From contig NZ_WBUE01000015.1 of the NCBI RefSeq assembly GCF_009026145.1, positions 27,738-91,737 of the forward strand: a stretch of 64,000 nt of DNA, written 5' to 3'. The first letter of the stretch is position 1; each line of letters starts with the position of its first letter. A model generated the notes under the pieces. It saw only the letters and a program-made list of their open reading frames with translations. It did not search any database and was not told the DNA's origin. This DNA comes from Hyphomicrobium sp. (GTDB taxonomy: Bacteria > Pseudomonadota > Alphaproteobacteria > Rhizobiales > Hyphomicrobiaceae). The translations under genes were made by a program, and so were the position numbers. Positions 39,990 to 50,535 of the stretch are shown here, in pieces.

Positions 39990-40700
39990 AGCCTTTTTGT
40001 GCGGGCTCAATGAGCATGCGGCAGAAGCAGAGCAGGACGGCAAACTTTTTATCGGCTCTGCGGTAACTGCTGATGACTTGCTCAAAATGGCCGATCTCGC
40101 GCTGTATGAGGCGAAGTCTCGCGGCCGGGGCACATATGCGTTCTTCGAAGCTGGTCGCGGCTATGCGCAGCGCACGCGGCGAAGACTTGAGGGGGATCTC
40201 AAGGCTGCGCTAGCGGAGGAGCAGCTTGAACTCCACTATCAGCCGATCGTTGATGCTGAGACGGGGAACGTGACTTCGTGCGCGCGCTCTTGCGCTGGAA
40301 GCACCCGCAATTGGGGAAGGTCGCGCCCGGCAATTTCATTCCGCTCGCCGGGGAGACGCGGTTCATTTGCCCATCGGCACGTGGGCGTTGCGGCAGGCGT
40401 GCCGGGATGCGGCGGGTTGGCCCGAGCCAATCGGCGTGACCGTCAACTGTCGACAATGCGGTCAGCGGGTCCAGTTTCTACAGCGTATCCGCAGCCGTGC
40501 GGCTCTCGAGCCTTGCTCCGCGCCGGCTCGAGTTGGGAAGCGTGATCGAAGGGGTGGAGACTTCCGTGCAGCTGGCGATGCTCAAGGAGAGGGGCTGCGA
40601 TCAGGTCCAAGGCTACTCCTTCAGCCGGCCGCTCCCAGGCTCCGAGGTCAAAGACCTCCTGGCGCAGTCAACGGACAAAAGCCGGTTCGCTGCCACAGGC
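39990..40700 (+). pseudogene. Remnant of a GGDEF-EAL cyclic-di-GMP protein with frameshifts and internal deletion
   Basis: Fragments in three frames: LLKMADLALYEAKSRGRGTYAFFEAG...LELHYQPIVDAETGNV; LLRWKHPQLGKVAPGNFIPLAGET; IGTWALRQACRDAAGWP; VIEGVETSVQLAMLKERGCDQVQGYSFSRPLP. Confidence 0.88.
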
Positions 40701-40737
40701 GGGACTCCGCAGGAGGGGATCGTTGGGCAGTGGCCTG

Positions 40738-41460
40738 CTATTGCTCGTCGCCGTCTGCCACGCGGTTGAGCGCGGCGAGACATGGGACAAACACGGTGCG
40801 CCTACCCTTTAGGTCGATCAATTGCTCCGACCTCAGGCAGCGGATCTGCCTGCTCACAGTCTCGACTGTCAGCCCGAGCACATCGGCAATTTCAGTGCGA
40901 GACAATGGCAGATCGAATTGCAGTAAAGCCCGCTCATAGTCCGGCGATTGTGCGAGACGTCGGGCGATCGATGACAGGAGGCTTGCCACCCTTTCTCGCG
41001 GGGACTTCTTGCTCAGGAGCAGCGACCATTGGCGCGCTTCGTCGAGATCGTCGAACGCACGGCAAAGGAGCACTCGGGTGAGGGGCGGATGCCGTTGTAT
41101 CAGCTGCTCAAATGCGCGTCTTGAATAGCAGCACAGCTCCAGATTGGTGACGGCCTGAGCGACAAGAGCAGGGCTCGCCGCATAGGGACGACCGAAGAAG
41201 TCGGCCGGAAATCGGAGCCCAACGATCTGCTGGCGCCCGTCTTGCTGGATTTTGACGAGCTTAATGACGCCTGACTTCACCGTCGCGAACCAACTCAAGC
41301 AAGTGTTCTGGTTTTGGAGTACCTGGCCAGCGGGGAATGACCGACTTCGCGCAATGCGCGTGACCGCTGTCGCCAACGAACTCGGCAATGTGCTGCAGAG
41401 CGCTCGATCGCGGACGGCGCACTGGTCGCAGAACCCTGTGCTGTTAGTTTGGGCATGCAT
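40738..41460 (-). CDS. Crp/Fnr family regulator with FNR-type cysteines
   Basis: N-terminal FCDQCAVRDRALC (C-x2-C-x7-C) plus LELCCYSR; HTH LSRTEIADVLGLTVETVSRQIRCL. Confidence 0.92.
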   Translation of the reverse strand: MHAQTNSTGFCDQCAVRDRALCSTLPSSLATAVTRIARSRSFPAGQVLQNQNTCLSWFATVKSGVIKLVKIQQDGRQQIVGLRFPADFFGRPYAASPALVAQAVTNLELCCYSRRAFEQLIQRHPPLTRVLLCRAFDDLDEARQWSLLLSKKSPRERVASLLSSIARRLAQSPDYERALLQFDLPLSRTEIADVLGLTVETVSRQIRCLRSEQLIDLKGRRTVFVPCLAALNRVADGDEQ

Positions 41461-41494
41461 TCGGGACTCTCGTGGGGCTCGTGCAGTTTAGGCG

Positions 41495-41776
41495 CTATCG
41501 TTTCTGCCGTGGATGCATCTCAGTCGCAGCCTCCCTTACTGCCTTTCCTGCAGGACATGGCTTTCTGCAATAGGCCAGAGGTTTTCCGTTCAAGACGATC
41601 GCTGGCAGCTTGTCGATGCCGAGGTGCGCCGCCCGGGCTTTGTTCTTCGGGTCGGCCACATCGCGGATGGTAATTTCGCAGCCTGGACATGCCTCTCGCC
41701 GCAGGGCTTGGATAATCTCTTCGCGGGTGGTCGCGACTTCGAGAAAGACCTCCACCTTGCGGCTAACCGGCCTCAT
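41495..41776 (-). CDS. Thioredoxin-fold-like small protein
   Basis: KVEVFLEVATTREEIIQALRREACPGCEITIRDVADPKNKARAAHLGIDKLPAIVLNGKPLAYC; overlaps the upstream stop by 4 nt. Confidence 0.65.
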   Translation of the reverse strand: MRPVSRKVEVFLEVATTREEIIQALRREACPGCEITIRDVADPKNKARAAHLGIDKLPAIVLNGKPLAYCRKPCPAGKAVREAATEMHPRQKR

Positions 41777-42333
41777 GGCTGCTCGGGCCTCAGTTCGGAC
41801 TTCCGCAACGAGGCCTGGGCCTCGCACCAATTCAGGATTGCCGCTTCGTCCGCGGGAATGAGAGCTGCACAGTTGCCAGCAAACGCTTGCCAAGCTGGCC
41901 AATGAAATGCGCTGACGCCGACCAACACCGGTATTCCCTCGAGGACCGCGGCCTCAATCACTGACCGCAAGCCGCGCCCCTCGGCTTCCCGCTTGCCGAA
42001 CCTGTTAACGATGGCGATATCCGTGTGGGGCCCGAGTGAGTCGAGCACGTAGCCGGCGAACTCCTCGAGGGCAGCGGTATCGAGTCGACATCCCTGGGCC
42101 AGGGCACCGCGATCCTCGGAGACGCGCATGACGGCGCCGGAAGCCAGATCTTCGAGGATCATGTCACACCGGCTGCGGCCGGCGATGGGCGGATTCGATT
42201 GCACCGCGCCCGCGAGGCTGTAGTCGGCACGCCTGAGATGGTGAGCGAGCGCCGTAAGTCGCGCATCCATGGCGTGGCTGCCGCCCGCTTCATACCGAAC
42301 CACAGCAAGCTTCAGGGAATCGCGCTTCTTCAT
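41773..42333 (-). CDS. DUF2478-like protein associated with the molybdoenzyme operon
   Basis: LAVVRYEAGGSHAMDARLTALAHHLRRADYSLAGAVQSN...MILEDLASGAVMRVSEDRGALAQGCRLD...DIAIVNRFGKREAEGRGLRSVIEAA. Confidence 0.75.
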   Translation of the reverse strand: MKKRDSLKLAVVRYEAGGSHAMDARLTALAHHLRRADYSLAGAVQSNPPIAGRSRCDMILEDLASGAVMRVSEDRGALAQGCRLDTAALEEFAGYVLDSLGPHTDIAIVNRFGKREAEGRGLRSVIEAAVLEGIPVLVGVSAFHWPAWQAFAGNCAALIPADEAAILNWCEAQASLRKSELRPEQP

Positions 42334-42355
42334 GAGCCGCTCATTGACGGAGACC

Positions 42356-43135
42356 TCAAGGGTCCTGGTGATCGCCGTTCGCGAAGGGGCAGACCAACGC
42401 CTCGTCTGCGATTGAAGCGAAGTGGTTGTCCCGCCCGAGAGCGATGGGTTTGACGCGAAGCCGGAAACAATCGGTCTCCACCGCTGTGCGCAAAACCGCG
42501 GCCAACGTCGCATAGGGTGCCATCGCGCGTGCATCCTGAAGCGCGCCTTGAAGCGCCGTGGTCCAGCGGCCGAGGTGAGCTTCCAAGAAACGACCCAAGG
42601 CATGCTCGGCGAGCCTTACCTCCCGCGGCCGACCGCGCACCAGCGCCCACTGGGCCTTGAGATGCAGAAGACTTACGAATTCAGCCTCTGTCCCAAGATG
42701 GTCAGGCGGGCTCCCAGATAGCTCGAAGCCGAAGGCGAGATAAAAGCCGTTGAGGTCGGCGATATCGGCAGGCTGCCCGGCAAACCTCATCGCATCACCA
42801 TAGCCGCCCTCGCGCAGAGGCACGAGGCCCGATCCCAAAAAGAGCCGCGAATACTCGGCGCGCAACGCCGCCAGCTCTGCGGTCCGCCAGGCTCTGAGCA
42901 CTTCCCTTAGTGCCGGCTCAATTGGTCGTGGCAGTGCACCTTGAGCGGCAGCCTCCAGAAGATCACGGGTGGCACTCTGTATGTGAATGGCGTGCCCAGC
43001 ATCGGGATAGGTGATCCCCTGAGCGATCAGGTGGTAGAGACCCGCGCGCGCAAGCAGCTGGTCACGGCGGCCCGGCGCCGCCAAGCATGATCGCGGCAGC
43101 CTGTTGATCATACTGGAGGCGCCGATGGGCCCCAT
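42356..43135 (-). CDS. TorD/DmsD/NarJ-like molybdoenzyme maturation chaperone
   Basis: LRAEYSRLFLGSGLVPLREGGYGD; DHLGTEAEFVSLLHLKAQWAL; start overlaps the gamma-subunit stop. Confidence 0.82.
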   Translation of the reverse strand: MGPIGASSMINRLPRSCLAAPGRRDQLLARAGLYHLIAQGITYPDAGHAIHIQSATRDLLEAAAQGALPRPIEPALREVLRAWRTAELAALRAEYSRLFLGSGLVPLREGGYGDAMRFAGQPADIADLNGFYLAFGFELSGSPPDHLGTEAEFVSLLHLKAQWALVRGRPREVRLAEHALGRFLEAHLGRWTTALQGALQDARAMAPYATLAAVLRTAVETDCFRLRVKPIALGRDNHFASIADEALVCPFANGDHQDP

Positions 43136-44010
43136 CACTGGTTCCGTGCGTCGAGTTTGAGCTTCACCCAGTCCGACCATGCCTTGCGAGAGCCAACCTC
43201 TCGGGCACCGCCCTCCCAGACGGCGAACGCGGCCAGCGTCTCATCGCCCGGTGCGAGCATGGGATCGTTGGGATCGCCCGCCGCCAGCGGGTGCGTGATG
43301 ACAACCCGCCAGCGCCCGTCGGCCCATACGCCGCGCCCGTCCGACTGCTGCTCGGGCTCGACCGTGAGGGTGCCAAAGCCCTCCGCCATCTGATCGAGGA
43401 CGGCGCTGCGCCTCGGCCGCGAGATGGGGTTGTCGACGCCGACGGCGCCCCTGTAGGCACTCGCGTCGGTCGCGCGCAGCACCTCGTCGGGATAGACGTC
43501 GACGTGGATGTAGGGGTAGAGATCGCCGATCTTCGGCTCACCCTTCGTGGCGATGTCGTTCTGAAAGGCCGCCCGCCACTGCATGATGTGCATGCGCTCG
43601 CCGGGTCCGCCCATCATGGGATTGGGCATATCGCCCGGCTTGTAGGAGGCGGGAATCTCGACCGCTACCTGGTCGCCGAATCGATCGACAACAAGACGGT
43701 CGTTCTTTGTCGGGTCCGCCCATTCGATGAGAAAGGCGAACCACTGGCCGTTGTGGACGGCGCGTATCGTGAGTTCTTTGACGGCTGGATCCTGATTCTG
43801 TGGATTGGCGATCATCTGCGGCTGCATGGCGACATTGACCGCAGGTGCGTCCTTCCAATAGGCCGCATCGGGATCGGTGAGTGGCCCGATGCTTCCGCTG
43901 ATGGCGATCGCGTCAAGGACGGTTTCCTGCGCGGCCACGGGCGCGACCGCCGCGACGGCCACGAGCGTGCCCGTGACGGTGGCGAGCATGGCCAAGCGGT
44001 TCAACGTCAT
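43135..44010 (-). CDS. Ethylbenzene-dehydrogenase-related heme b gamma subunit, exported
   Basis: Signal peptide; YWKDAPAVNVAMQPQMIANP; LTIRAVHNGQWFAFLIEWADPTKND; follows the beta subunit. Confidence 0.85.
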   Translation of the reverse strand: MTLNRLAMLATVTGTLVAVAAVAPVAAQETVLDAIAISGSIGPLTDPDAAYWKDAPAVNVAMQPQMIANPQNQDPAVKELTIRAVHNGQWFAFLIEWADPTKNDRLVVDRFGDQVAVEIPASYKPGDMPNPMMGGPGERMHIMQWRAAFQNDIATKGEPKIGDLYPYIHVDVYPDEVLRATDASAYRGAVGVDNPISRPRRSAVLDQMAEGFGTLTVEPEQQSDGRGVWADGRWRVVITHPLAAGDPNDPMLAPGDETLAAFAVWEGGAREVGSRKAWSDWVKLKLDARNQ

Positions 44011-44027
44011 GGGCTTCCTCCGCGGCG

Positions 44028-45155
44028 TCAGGTGATGTTCGAGCGGTAGACGTCGTAGCGTGCATCGTGTGCCACGCGGACGTGGATCGGCTCCTTGAGT
44101 GGGACGCGGCTCACCTCGTCGCCCTGCTCGTCGAAACCGACCGCCGTTCCCGCTTCTACTTTGAAGCGATGGATGATGCGCGGCGTCGATCCGAAGAGCA
44201 GAAGTGCGCCCAAGAGCTTCTCGTCCTCCTTGGCATGCCGATAGGTGGTTATCGCCTCAGGGACGCCGTGGCCGAACATCTGCGAGAGGAATGCGAGCGG
44301 CACGTGCACGGGCGGGATGTAGTAGACATTGGGCTCGAGCCCAAACTGCGGGTAAAGCGGCTTGGCGATCTTGGCGATGTGGACGAGATAATCGAGCGGG
44401 TTGTCCTCGCGCGCCTTGTCGGGCGTGGTGATGAACCCCTGGAGGCGGATCTTGCCGATGCAGGAGACCGTGCACTGCGTCTGATAGCCGTTCTCGACCG
44501 CCGGATAGCAGCCGATGCACTTTTCCGAGACCCGGGTCACCGGGTTGAAGAACGTCTTCTTGTAAGGGCAGCCTCTGACGCACTCCCGATAGCCCCGGCA
44601 ACGCGCCTGATCGAGTAGCACGATGCCGTCCTCAGGCCGCTTGTAGATCGACTGCCGCGGACACGAGCCCAGGCACGCCGGATAGGTGCAGTGATTGCAG
44701 ATGCGCGGCAGGTAATACATCCACTGCATGTGTGGGATGGTGATGTACTGCCCCTGCGGCATGTTGCCGAGAGAGTCGTCCTCGCCGATGTTGGGGTGGG
44801 CGTAATCGAGATCCTCGGGGAGATAGCCGAGCACACGCTCGCCGTCGGGTGCGGACTCAAACAGCGTCTTGCCGTCATAGACGGAACCCGTCATCTCCTG
44901 CACGCCGTGCAGCCCCAGGATCTTCACGTCCCAGCCAAGCGGGTAGAAGCCGTAAGGCTTGCTCTCGACGTTGTTCCAGAACATGTATTCCTGGCCGCGG
45001 CCGGGCGTCCAATTCGTCTTGCAGGCAACCGTGCAGGTCTGGCAGGCGATGCACTTGTTCAAGTCCATCACCATCGCGAACTGCTTGGCAGGCCTGGCCG
45101 GCTCGTATGGGTACTCCATCTCGCGACCGATCTGCCAATTGTAGACTCCGGGCAT
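44028..45155 (-). CDS. 4Fe-4S beta subunit (NarH/EbdB-like) of a type II molybdoenzyme
   Basis: [77 protein letters not shown]. Confidence 0.93.
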   Translation of the reverse strand: MPGVYNWQIGREMEYPYEPARPAKQFAMVMDLNKCIACQTCTVACKTNWTPGRGQEYMFWNNVESKPYGFYPLGWDVKILGLHGVQEMTGSVYDGKTLFESAPDGERVLGYLPEDLDYAHPNIGEDDSLGNMPQGQYITIPHMQWMYYLPRICNHCTYPACLGSCPRQSIYKRPEDGIVLLDQARCRGYRECVRGCPYKKTFFNPVTRVSEKCIGCYPAVENGYQTQCTVSCIGKIRLQGFITTPDKAREDNPLDYLVHIAKIAKPLYPQFGLEPNVYYIPPVHVPLAFLSQMFGHGVPEAITTYRHAKEDEKLLGALLLFGSTPRIIHRFKVEAGTAVGFDEQGDEVSRVPLKEPIHVRVAHDARYDVYRSNIT

Positions 45156-45185
45156 TTGTTTCTCCCGTTGCGAGGAGCTTGATGA

Positions 45186-48100
45186 TCAGCCGCGCTTGAG
45201 GCCGGCCGCGAGGTAGCGTTTGAAGGCCTCGTTCTCGGCCAGAGGGCGGAAGCCCAGCGCCACGGGGCGCCACAGGCCCTTGCTGTCGAGACCGCCGTCC
45301 TCCGCCTTGGTGAACTTGGCGAGCGACTCGCGCGGCGCGCCGGTTACGCAGTGGACGTCGGCACTGAATCCCTTGCCGACTTCGTGCGTAAACAGCTTGC
45401 GGGTGATGAGCGACGCCGTCTGGTGGGTGGGCTTCAGCCACGTGCGGGTCAGGGACTGGTGGCCGCCATAGCGGAAGAGCGCCTGGTAATGGGTCTCCGC
45501 GTTCTTCGCGAGTTTGTCGGGACGTGCCTCGTGCGCCTTCACGGTTCCCGGCGTCGCCATGTAACCGTTGAACCACATGCGCGTGATGCCTTTCGGCGTG
45601 CCGGGATAATAGCGGGCACGCGCGATGAGGCGGGCGACCTTGTACTCCTCCTTGCGGGCGGGGTCGTCCCAGCCGCGGAACGGAAGATCCGCGGGGTCGC
45701 CGTCGATCCAAATATAATCGCCGTCGTTGATCCCGAGCTGCTTGGCGTCAACAGGATTGATGTCAACGTACATCTCACCCGTGCCCGGCATGCGCTTGTC
45801 GCGCCGGTACATGTCGCCGAAGGGACCGAACAGCGCCGCCATGAAGTCCGTGTCGATCGGCATGGTATGGGCACCGTGCCGGTATTTTGGCGTATGGAAG
45901 ACGTGGTCGAAGCCCTTGTCCCTCAGCGGGTGCTTGGAGGCCAAGAGCTGATCGGAGCTGTAGGTCGTGTTGCGCATCTGGCGCGTGATGTGGCCCTTGT
46001 CATCGGCCCCGATCTTCCAATCGGCAGGCCGCTTCGGCCGGATCGCGGGATGGGGTGCGGCGAGGATCGAGCACGGGTCGTAGAAGGTCGCCTCCGACGG
46101 CTCGCGATGAACGACGAGGTTCTCGCCTGCCTCAACGAACTCGACCTCGGGCCGGTAGAACTCTAAGCGTCCGGTCTTCGTGTACCAGGGCTTCGATTCC
46201 TGCACCTGCTCCCATGAATTGATGCGCGGATAGGTGCGTGTGTTCATGAGCGCTGGAACCCCGCGCTTGGCGAGATCCTCAAGATCGCCGATGCGGTAGC
46301 CCTTGAGCGGCGTCGAGGCGTCGATGATGCGCTGCAAGTAAACATCGGCGCGCTTCTCGGCGATGAAGTGCCACATTTCCTCGAAGCGCTTGTCACCCGT
46401 CAGCTTCGCCAATGCGCGCGCAACCGCGAGATAAGTCTCGTTGTCTGAGATGGAGTTGAAAGCGCGCTTGGCGGGGGTGCGAGGGAAAATCTGCACGAAC
46501 GGGTTCGTATTCGACGCCGTCATGTCCTGGTACTTGAACTCCATCCAGGAATCGACGCCATAGACGATGTCGGAATACTCGCAGGACGCCGTCCACCACC
46601 ATTCGTTGTAAACGACGAGTTCGCATTTCGGCAGCGTGTTGTTGACGACGTCGTAGTGACCCTTCTGGTTGCCAAGCGAGGAGTTGGAGTTGACCTGCCA
46701 GATCGACTTGGTCGGGGTCGGCACGTGAGCGCCGGTTGTGATCTTCTTGTCACCAGCCTTCACCAGGCGCTCGCCGTTCGCCCAGTAGTGCATCGACTCG
46801 TAGCGCGTTGTGTAGCGCGGCTTGATCTCGCCCTTGGGGTCGAGCTGCGGATGGAAAGGATCCTCCACCGTCCACTTGCCGATGCCTGAGAACAACGTGG
46901 CCTTGTAGTTGCCGGCGTAGGAGCCAATGTTGCCGCCATGGCGGCCGAGCGATCCGGCAAGCGCCAAAACAAGGAAGAGCGCGCGATCCTTGTTGTCGTT
47001 GTTCCAGAACTGGTTTGGCCCCATGCCGCAGGCGATGAGCGTTCGCCCCTCGCTTGCGGCAATCGTGCGGGCGAGAGAGACAATCGCCTCCTTGGGCGCC
47101 CAGCAGATTTTGCTCGATTGGGCCGGTGTCATGTTGGCGTCGAGATACTCCTTCGTGAGATCGAAGACGGTGCGCGCCTCAACCTTTTTCCCATCGGCCA
47201 GAGTGATCTCGAACGTTCCCTCTAGCGCCGGATCGAACCCGACAGTTGCCGCGAAACGCTCGCCGACCGCATCGCGAGAAACCGCAACGGGACCCTTCTT
47301 CGCGCTATCCCACATGACGAAGTCGCCGAACTCCGAGGAAAGCGCCTCGGGGATCTGCATGCCGTTTTGCTTGGTTGTCGGCGGCGCCTTCTGATCCTTC
47401 GCGACGTAGCTGACGAAGTTTGTGAGCTCCTTATTCTCGTAGCCCGGGAACACGTCGCTCGCCTTGAGACGCTCGAGCGTGTCCATGCGTACGAGCGTCG
47501 GCATATCGGTGTAACGCTTGACGAAGTCGGCGTTGTAGAGCTTCTCAGCCATCATCACCTGAGCAACACCGAGCGCAAAAGCGGGGTCGGTGCCGGGGCG
47601 GATGACAATCACGTCGTCGCACTTCGAAGCCGTTGCCGAGTACTCAACCGTCACCGCGACTGTCTTGGCCCCTTTGAGCCGCGCCTCTGTCAGCCAGTGT
47701 GAGTCGGGCATCTTGGTCGTGATCCAGTTCATGCCCCAGGCGACGATGACATTGGCGTTCTCGGTATCGAACAGCTCGAAGTCGTTGGTCTGCTCGCCCG
47801 TGACCATGGGATGCCCGGGAGGAAGATCGGTGTGGAAGGAGTAGGAATCCCAGCAGCCCGACCCCTTGGCATCATCGTCTGCAACCTTGCGGACGAACTG
47901 GTCGAGGAGCGCCATGGTGTTGCCCATGCGGAAGGCACCAAAGATGCGAATTGCGCCCTGCTTGGCCATGCCGCCGCGGAACTTCATGACGCGGGTTCCG
48001 GCACCACCGACGGCCTCGACCATGTCGGGGTCGTAGCCCTGCACCAGCAGACGCTTCTTACCTTCATCGCCGGAGTAGGTCTGCGCGATGTTGAGCAGCG

Positions 48101-48668
48101 TCTTGGCGTGATAAGCTGCTGCCTCCTCGTGACTGACCTTGACCCAGCTATCCCAGCCGCGGCGCATAAGCTCGCGCGGGGCAGCGCCCGTTGCTGGATC
48201 GCGCGGGAAGCCCTGGTCCACCCAATCCTTGAAACCCTTGCGCAGAAAGGCGCCATTGACGCGCCGGTCGCCGTAGAAGCGGCGCGCGAGAACGAGGCCT
48301 TTTTGGCAGCAGCGCGGATCCCAGCGCGCCGAGGCCTTGTTGCCGTAAATGTCCTGGGCCTTCGAATAGCCGTACGTCGGCTCGATGCGCACGACGACGT
48401 TGTTCTTCACCTGCGCATTGAGAAGGCAGTTGTGCGTATCGTTGGGACAGCACAGGAAGGTGAAGCGCTGATCGGTGCGGTAGATGTCGCGGTAGATGCG
48501 CTCCCAGTCGCGATTGGGGTAGGCAGCCAGCGGGTTCTCGACGGAAACCGGCGCCAGATAGCGGTATTCCGCCATCACGGCGCGGGCCCCGATAACACTA
48601 CCGATTCCGGCACCCGCCAACCCAAGGAAGCGTCTGCGCGAGACGGACTCGTGGCGTTCGGCGGCCAT
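45186..48668 (-). CDS. Tat-exported type II DMSO reductase family molybdopterin catalytic subunit, substrate unknown
   Basis: Tat motif [23 protein letters not shown]...RCCQKG cluster; [22 protein letters not shown] aligning with the NarG Asp-ligand region; followed by beta, gamma and chaperone genes. Confidence 0.92.
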   Translation of the reverse strand: MAAERHESVSRRRFLGLAGAGIGSVIGARAVMAEYRYLAPVSVENPLAAYPNRDWERIYRDIYRTDQRFTFLCCPNDTHNCLLNAQVKNNVVVRIEPTYGYSKAQDIYGNKASARWDPRCCQKGLVLARRFYGDRRVNGAFLRKGFKDWVDQGFPRDPATGAAPRELMRRGWDSWVKVSHEEAAAYHAKTLLNIAQTYSGDEGKKRLLVQGYDPDMVEAVGGAGTRVMKFRGGMAKQGAIRIFGAFRMGNTMALLDQFVRKVADDDAKGSGCWDSYSFHTDLPPGHPMVTGEQTNDFELFDTENANVIVAWGMNWITTKMPDSHWLTEARLKGAKTVAVTVEYSATASKCDDVIVIRPGTDPAFALGVAQVMMAEKLYNADFVKRYTDMPTLVRMDTLERLKASDVFPGYENKELTNFVSYVAKDQKAPPTTKQNGMQIPEALSSEFGDFVMWDSAKKGPVAVSRDAVGERFAATVGFDPALEGTFEITLADGKKVEARTVFDLTKEYLDANMTPAQSSKICWAPKEAIVSLARTIAASEGRTLIACGMGPNQFWNNDNKDRALFLVLALAGSLGRHGGNIGSYAGNYKATLFSGIGKWTVEDPFHPQLDPKGEIKPRYTTRYESMHYWANGERLVKAGDKKITTGAHVPTPTKSIWQVNSNSSLGNQKGHYDVVNNTLPKCELVVYNEWWWTASCEYSDIVYGVDSWMEFKYQDMTASNTNPFVQIFPRTPAKRAFNSISDNETYLAVARALAKLTGDKRFEEMWHFIAEKRADVYLQRIIDASTPLKGYRIGDLEDLAKRGVPALMNTRTYPRINSWEQVQESKPWYTKTGRLEFYRPEVEFVEAGENLVVHREPSEATFYDPCSILAAPHPAIRPKRPADWKIGADDKGHITRQMRNTTYSSDQLLASKHPLRDKGFDHVFHTPKYRHGAHTMPIDTDFMAALFGPFGDMYRRDKRMPGTGEMYVDINPVDAKQLGINDGDYIWIDGDPADLPFRGWDDPARKEEYKVARLIARARYYPGTPKGITRMWFNGYMATPGTVKAHEARPDKLAKNAETHYQALFRYGGHQSLTRTWLKPTHQTASLITRKLFTHEVGKGFSADVHCVTGAPRESLAKFTKAEDGGLDSKGLWRPVALGFRPLAENEAFKRYLAAGLKRG

Positions 48669-48944
48669 GGCGTTTCCCCAACGCTTATTATTTCTGTTTG
48701 CGGGAGGATGTCAGCTGCCGGTGAGTGCTGATTATCCAAAGTCAAGCGGATAGTGCGTCATCTGCGACGGGGAAAGCAGTATCTAGATCAAGCACGAGCG
48801 AGAGCAGCCGCAGTCGCGACAGGCGTTAGAAGTTGAAGAGGGCCCGGCGCTGCTGTAGCGGAATCGTCGATTGCGGGGGCAACAAATCCGGTTACCTCGG
48901 CCCCTGACTTTGGACGGGCATCGCAGTCATGCCAGCCGCCTCGC

Positions 48945-48958
48945 TTGATCTTCGTCAA
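48945..48958. promoter_or_regulatory. FNR/FixK-type box
   Basis: TTGAT-CTTC-GTCAA, extended as CTTGATCTTCGTCAAG. Confidence 0.65.
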
Positions 48959-49096
48959 GACCCGGGGCATTGAAAACAATAGACTGCATGTGCGCCTTTG
49001 TGCTGTTGCTCACCGTTATCAAGGGTCCGCAGATCCTCCGCTCATCTGCTTCTGAGATTGGTGAGGCTAGAAGTAGCGCTGGTGCTGTTACGAACT

Positions 49097-49127
49097 GGTC
49101 CCGAGGTGCCCACTTCGGGACCTTTTC
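49097..49127 (+). terminator. Rho-independent-like terminator
   Basis: GGTCCCGA (49097-49104)/TCGGGACC (49115-49122) followed by TTTTCCTT. Confidence 0.65.
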
Positions 49128-49226
49128 CTTGAGGCTTCGTTCACCGCAGGCGCAGAACTACGGCCGCGCGCGTAGGGAAGTAGACTCAGTGTGACTGGAG
49201 TGCTGCATTCACTGCCGACGAGAGCC

Positions 49227-50114
49227 TCATTCAATCAGCCCCGATCGCCATAATCGCGCATTCGACCTGCTCCACCACCACCTCTGTGCTGCCGCCGGCA
49301 AGGGGCTTAGCAGCGATGGGCGCTTCCATGTCTCGTAAGCGGCGCCGAACTTCCGCTCCAAGTCTCGTTCCTCGAAGACCATTCCAATGGCTATGTACGC
49401 CGTAAGTCCGGATGCGAGGAGCAGATGCCCGACGGTCATGTGTGGTGCACACCAGATGCCAAGTAGCACGCCAACGTACATTGGGTGCTCGAGCCAACGA
49501 TACAGCGCCCCTGTCCTGAGGGTCAGAGCCGCTGGAGGCCTCCTCGCATAGAAGGTCCAGCTTTGCTTCAACCCCAGCAGGTCCAAGATATCGATCGACA
49601 GGGCGGCCGCCAGCAGCATGAGCCATCCCGAAACAAATCCCGCCCACACAAGCGTTCGCAGAGCATCGCCCTCGATGTTCCACACTACGATCGGGATAGG
49701 CTGCCACAGCAGCACGAGCAAGAAGCCTGCGGCACACGCGGCGTAGACGTAGATGGTGCGCTCGAGTGCCGGCGGGATGTGCCGATGCAGCCAAGCCTTG
49801 CAAGCACTCCGAGCCATGCCGGAGTGCTGCAGACCAAAGAGTGCGATGAGAAGCAGGTTAACCACCATGGATGACCAAATCGGTGCCTCCCATAGGGTTG
49901 GGGCACCATCGACGGATGCGATCCACGGGTCGGTACGACGCGGAAGATTGCCGACAAAGATGATGAAGCACGTAAAGAAGATCCACGTCGCGACAAAGGC
50001 CCCCGCGCTAGCACAGAGCCCAAGAATGCGCCCGATAGCGTCGGCACGTCGGGCGCGCAGTTCGAATTGCGATATCCCGCGATGGTCGATAACGCTGAAC
50101 GGACACGAGGACAT
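49227..50114 (-). CDS. Methanethiol S-methyltransferase (MddA)-like membrane methyltransferase
   Basis: NLLLIALFGLQHSGMARSACKAWLHRHIPPALERTIYV; YRWLEHPMYVGVLLGIWCAPHMTVGHLLLASGLTAYIAIGMVFEERDLERKFGAAY. Confidence 0.82.
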   Translation of the reverse strand: MSSCPFSVIDHRGISQFELRARRADAIGRILGLCASAGAFVATWIFFTCFIIFVGNLPRRTDPWIASVDGAPTLWEAPIWSSMVVNLLLIALFGLQHSGMARSACKAWLHRHIPPALERTIYVYAACAAGFLLVLLWQPIPIVVWNIEGDALRTLVWAGFVSGWLMLLAAALSIDILDLLGLKQSWTFYARRPPAALTLRTGALYRWLEHPMYVGVLLGIWCAPHMTVGHLLLASGLTAYIAIGMVFEERDLERKFGAAYETWKRPSLLSPLPAAAQRWWWSRSNARLWRSGLIE

Positions 50115-50281
50115 TCGTGCGGTTGGCTCCTTTGTACGTGTGAATGATCAACTTCTTTCTGACCATCAAGGTTCCGCCGCGTCTGTTGTCATTGGAGCCG
50201 CCTGGGTGGTGAACGTGCTGCGCTCGGCTGCGTGGCCTTGCGCCCGTTGGGCGACGGCGCCTGCGAGATGAAGCATCTTAC

Positions 50282-50500
50282 GTGCATCCCGTGTCGCGCG
50301 GCATGGGACTTGGAAAAGCGCTGGTCGCGGCGATCATCGATACAGCGGCGCAGCGCGGCTATCGCGAACTCAAACTCGACACCCTGCCGCAGCTCAAGGA
50401 GGCGATCGCGCTCTATCGCCGGCTTCGGCTTTGCGCCAGTTCCGCCCTATGGCGACCACCCCTATCCGGGCACGCTCTGCTTCGGCCGCAACATCTAAGC
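50282..50500 (+). pseudogene. Truncated, frameshifted GNAT acetyltransferase remnant
   Basis: Frame A: GMGLGKALVAAIIDTAAQRGYRELKLDTLPQLKEAIALYRRL; frame B continues GFAPVPPYGDHPYPGTLCFGRNI* (shift near 50425). Confidence 0.8.
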
Positions 50501-50535
50501 CGCATCGGAACCGCCGTGATCGCCTACCAATGCCC

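Noticed and set aside
48970-49194. 74-aa ORF downstream of the FNR box
   Set aside because: No motif or clear RBS and it runs through a terminator-like hairpin; a non-coding RNA fits better.
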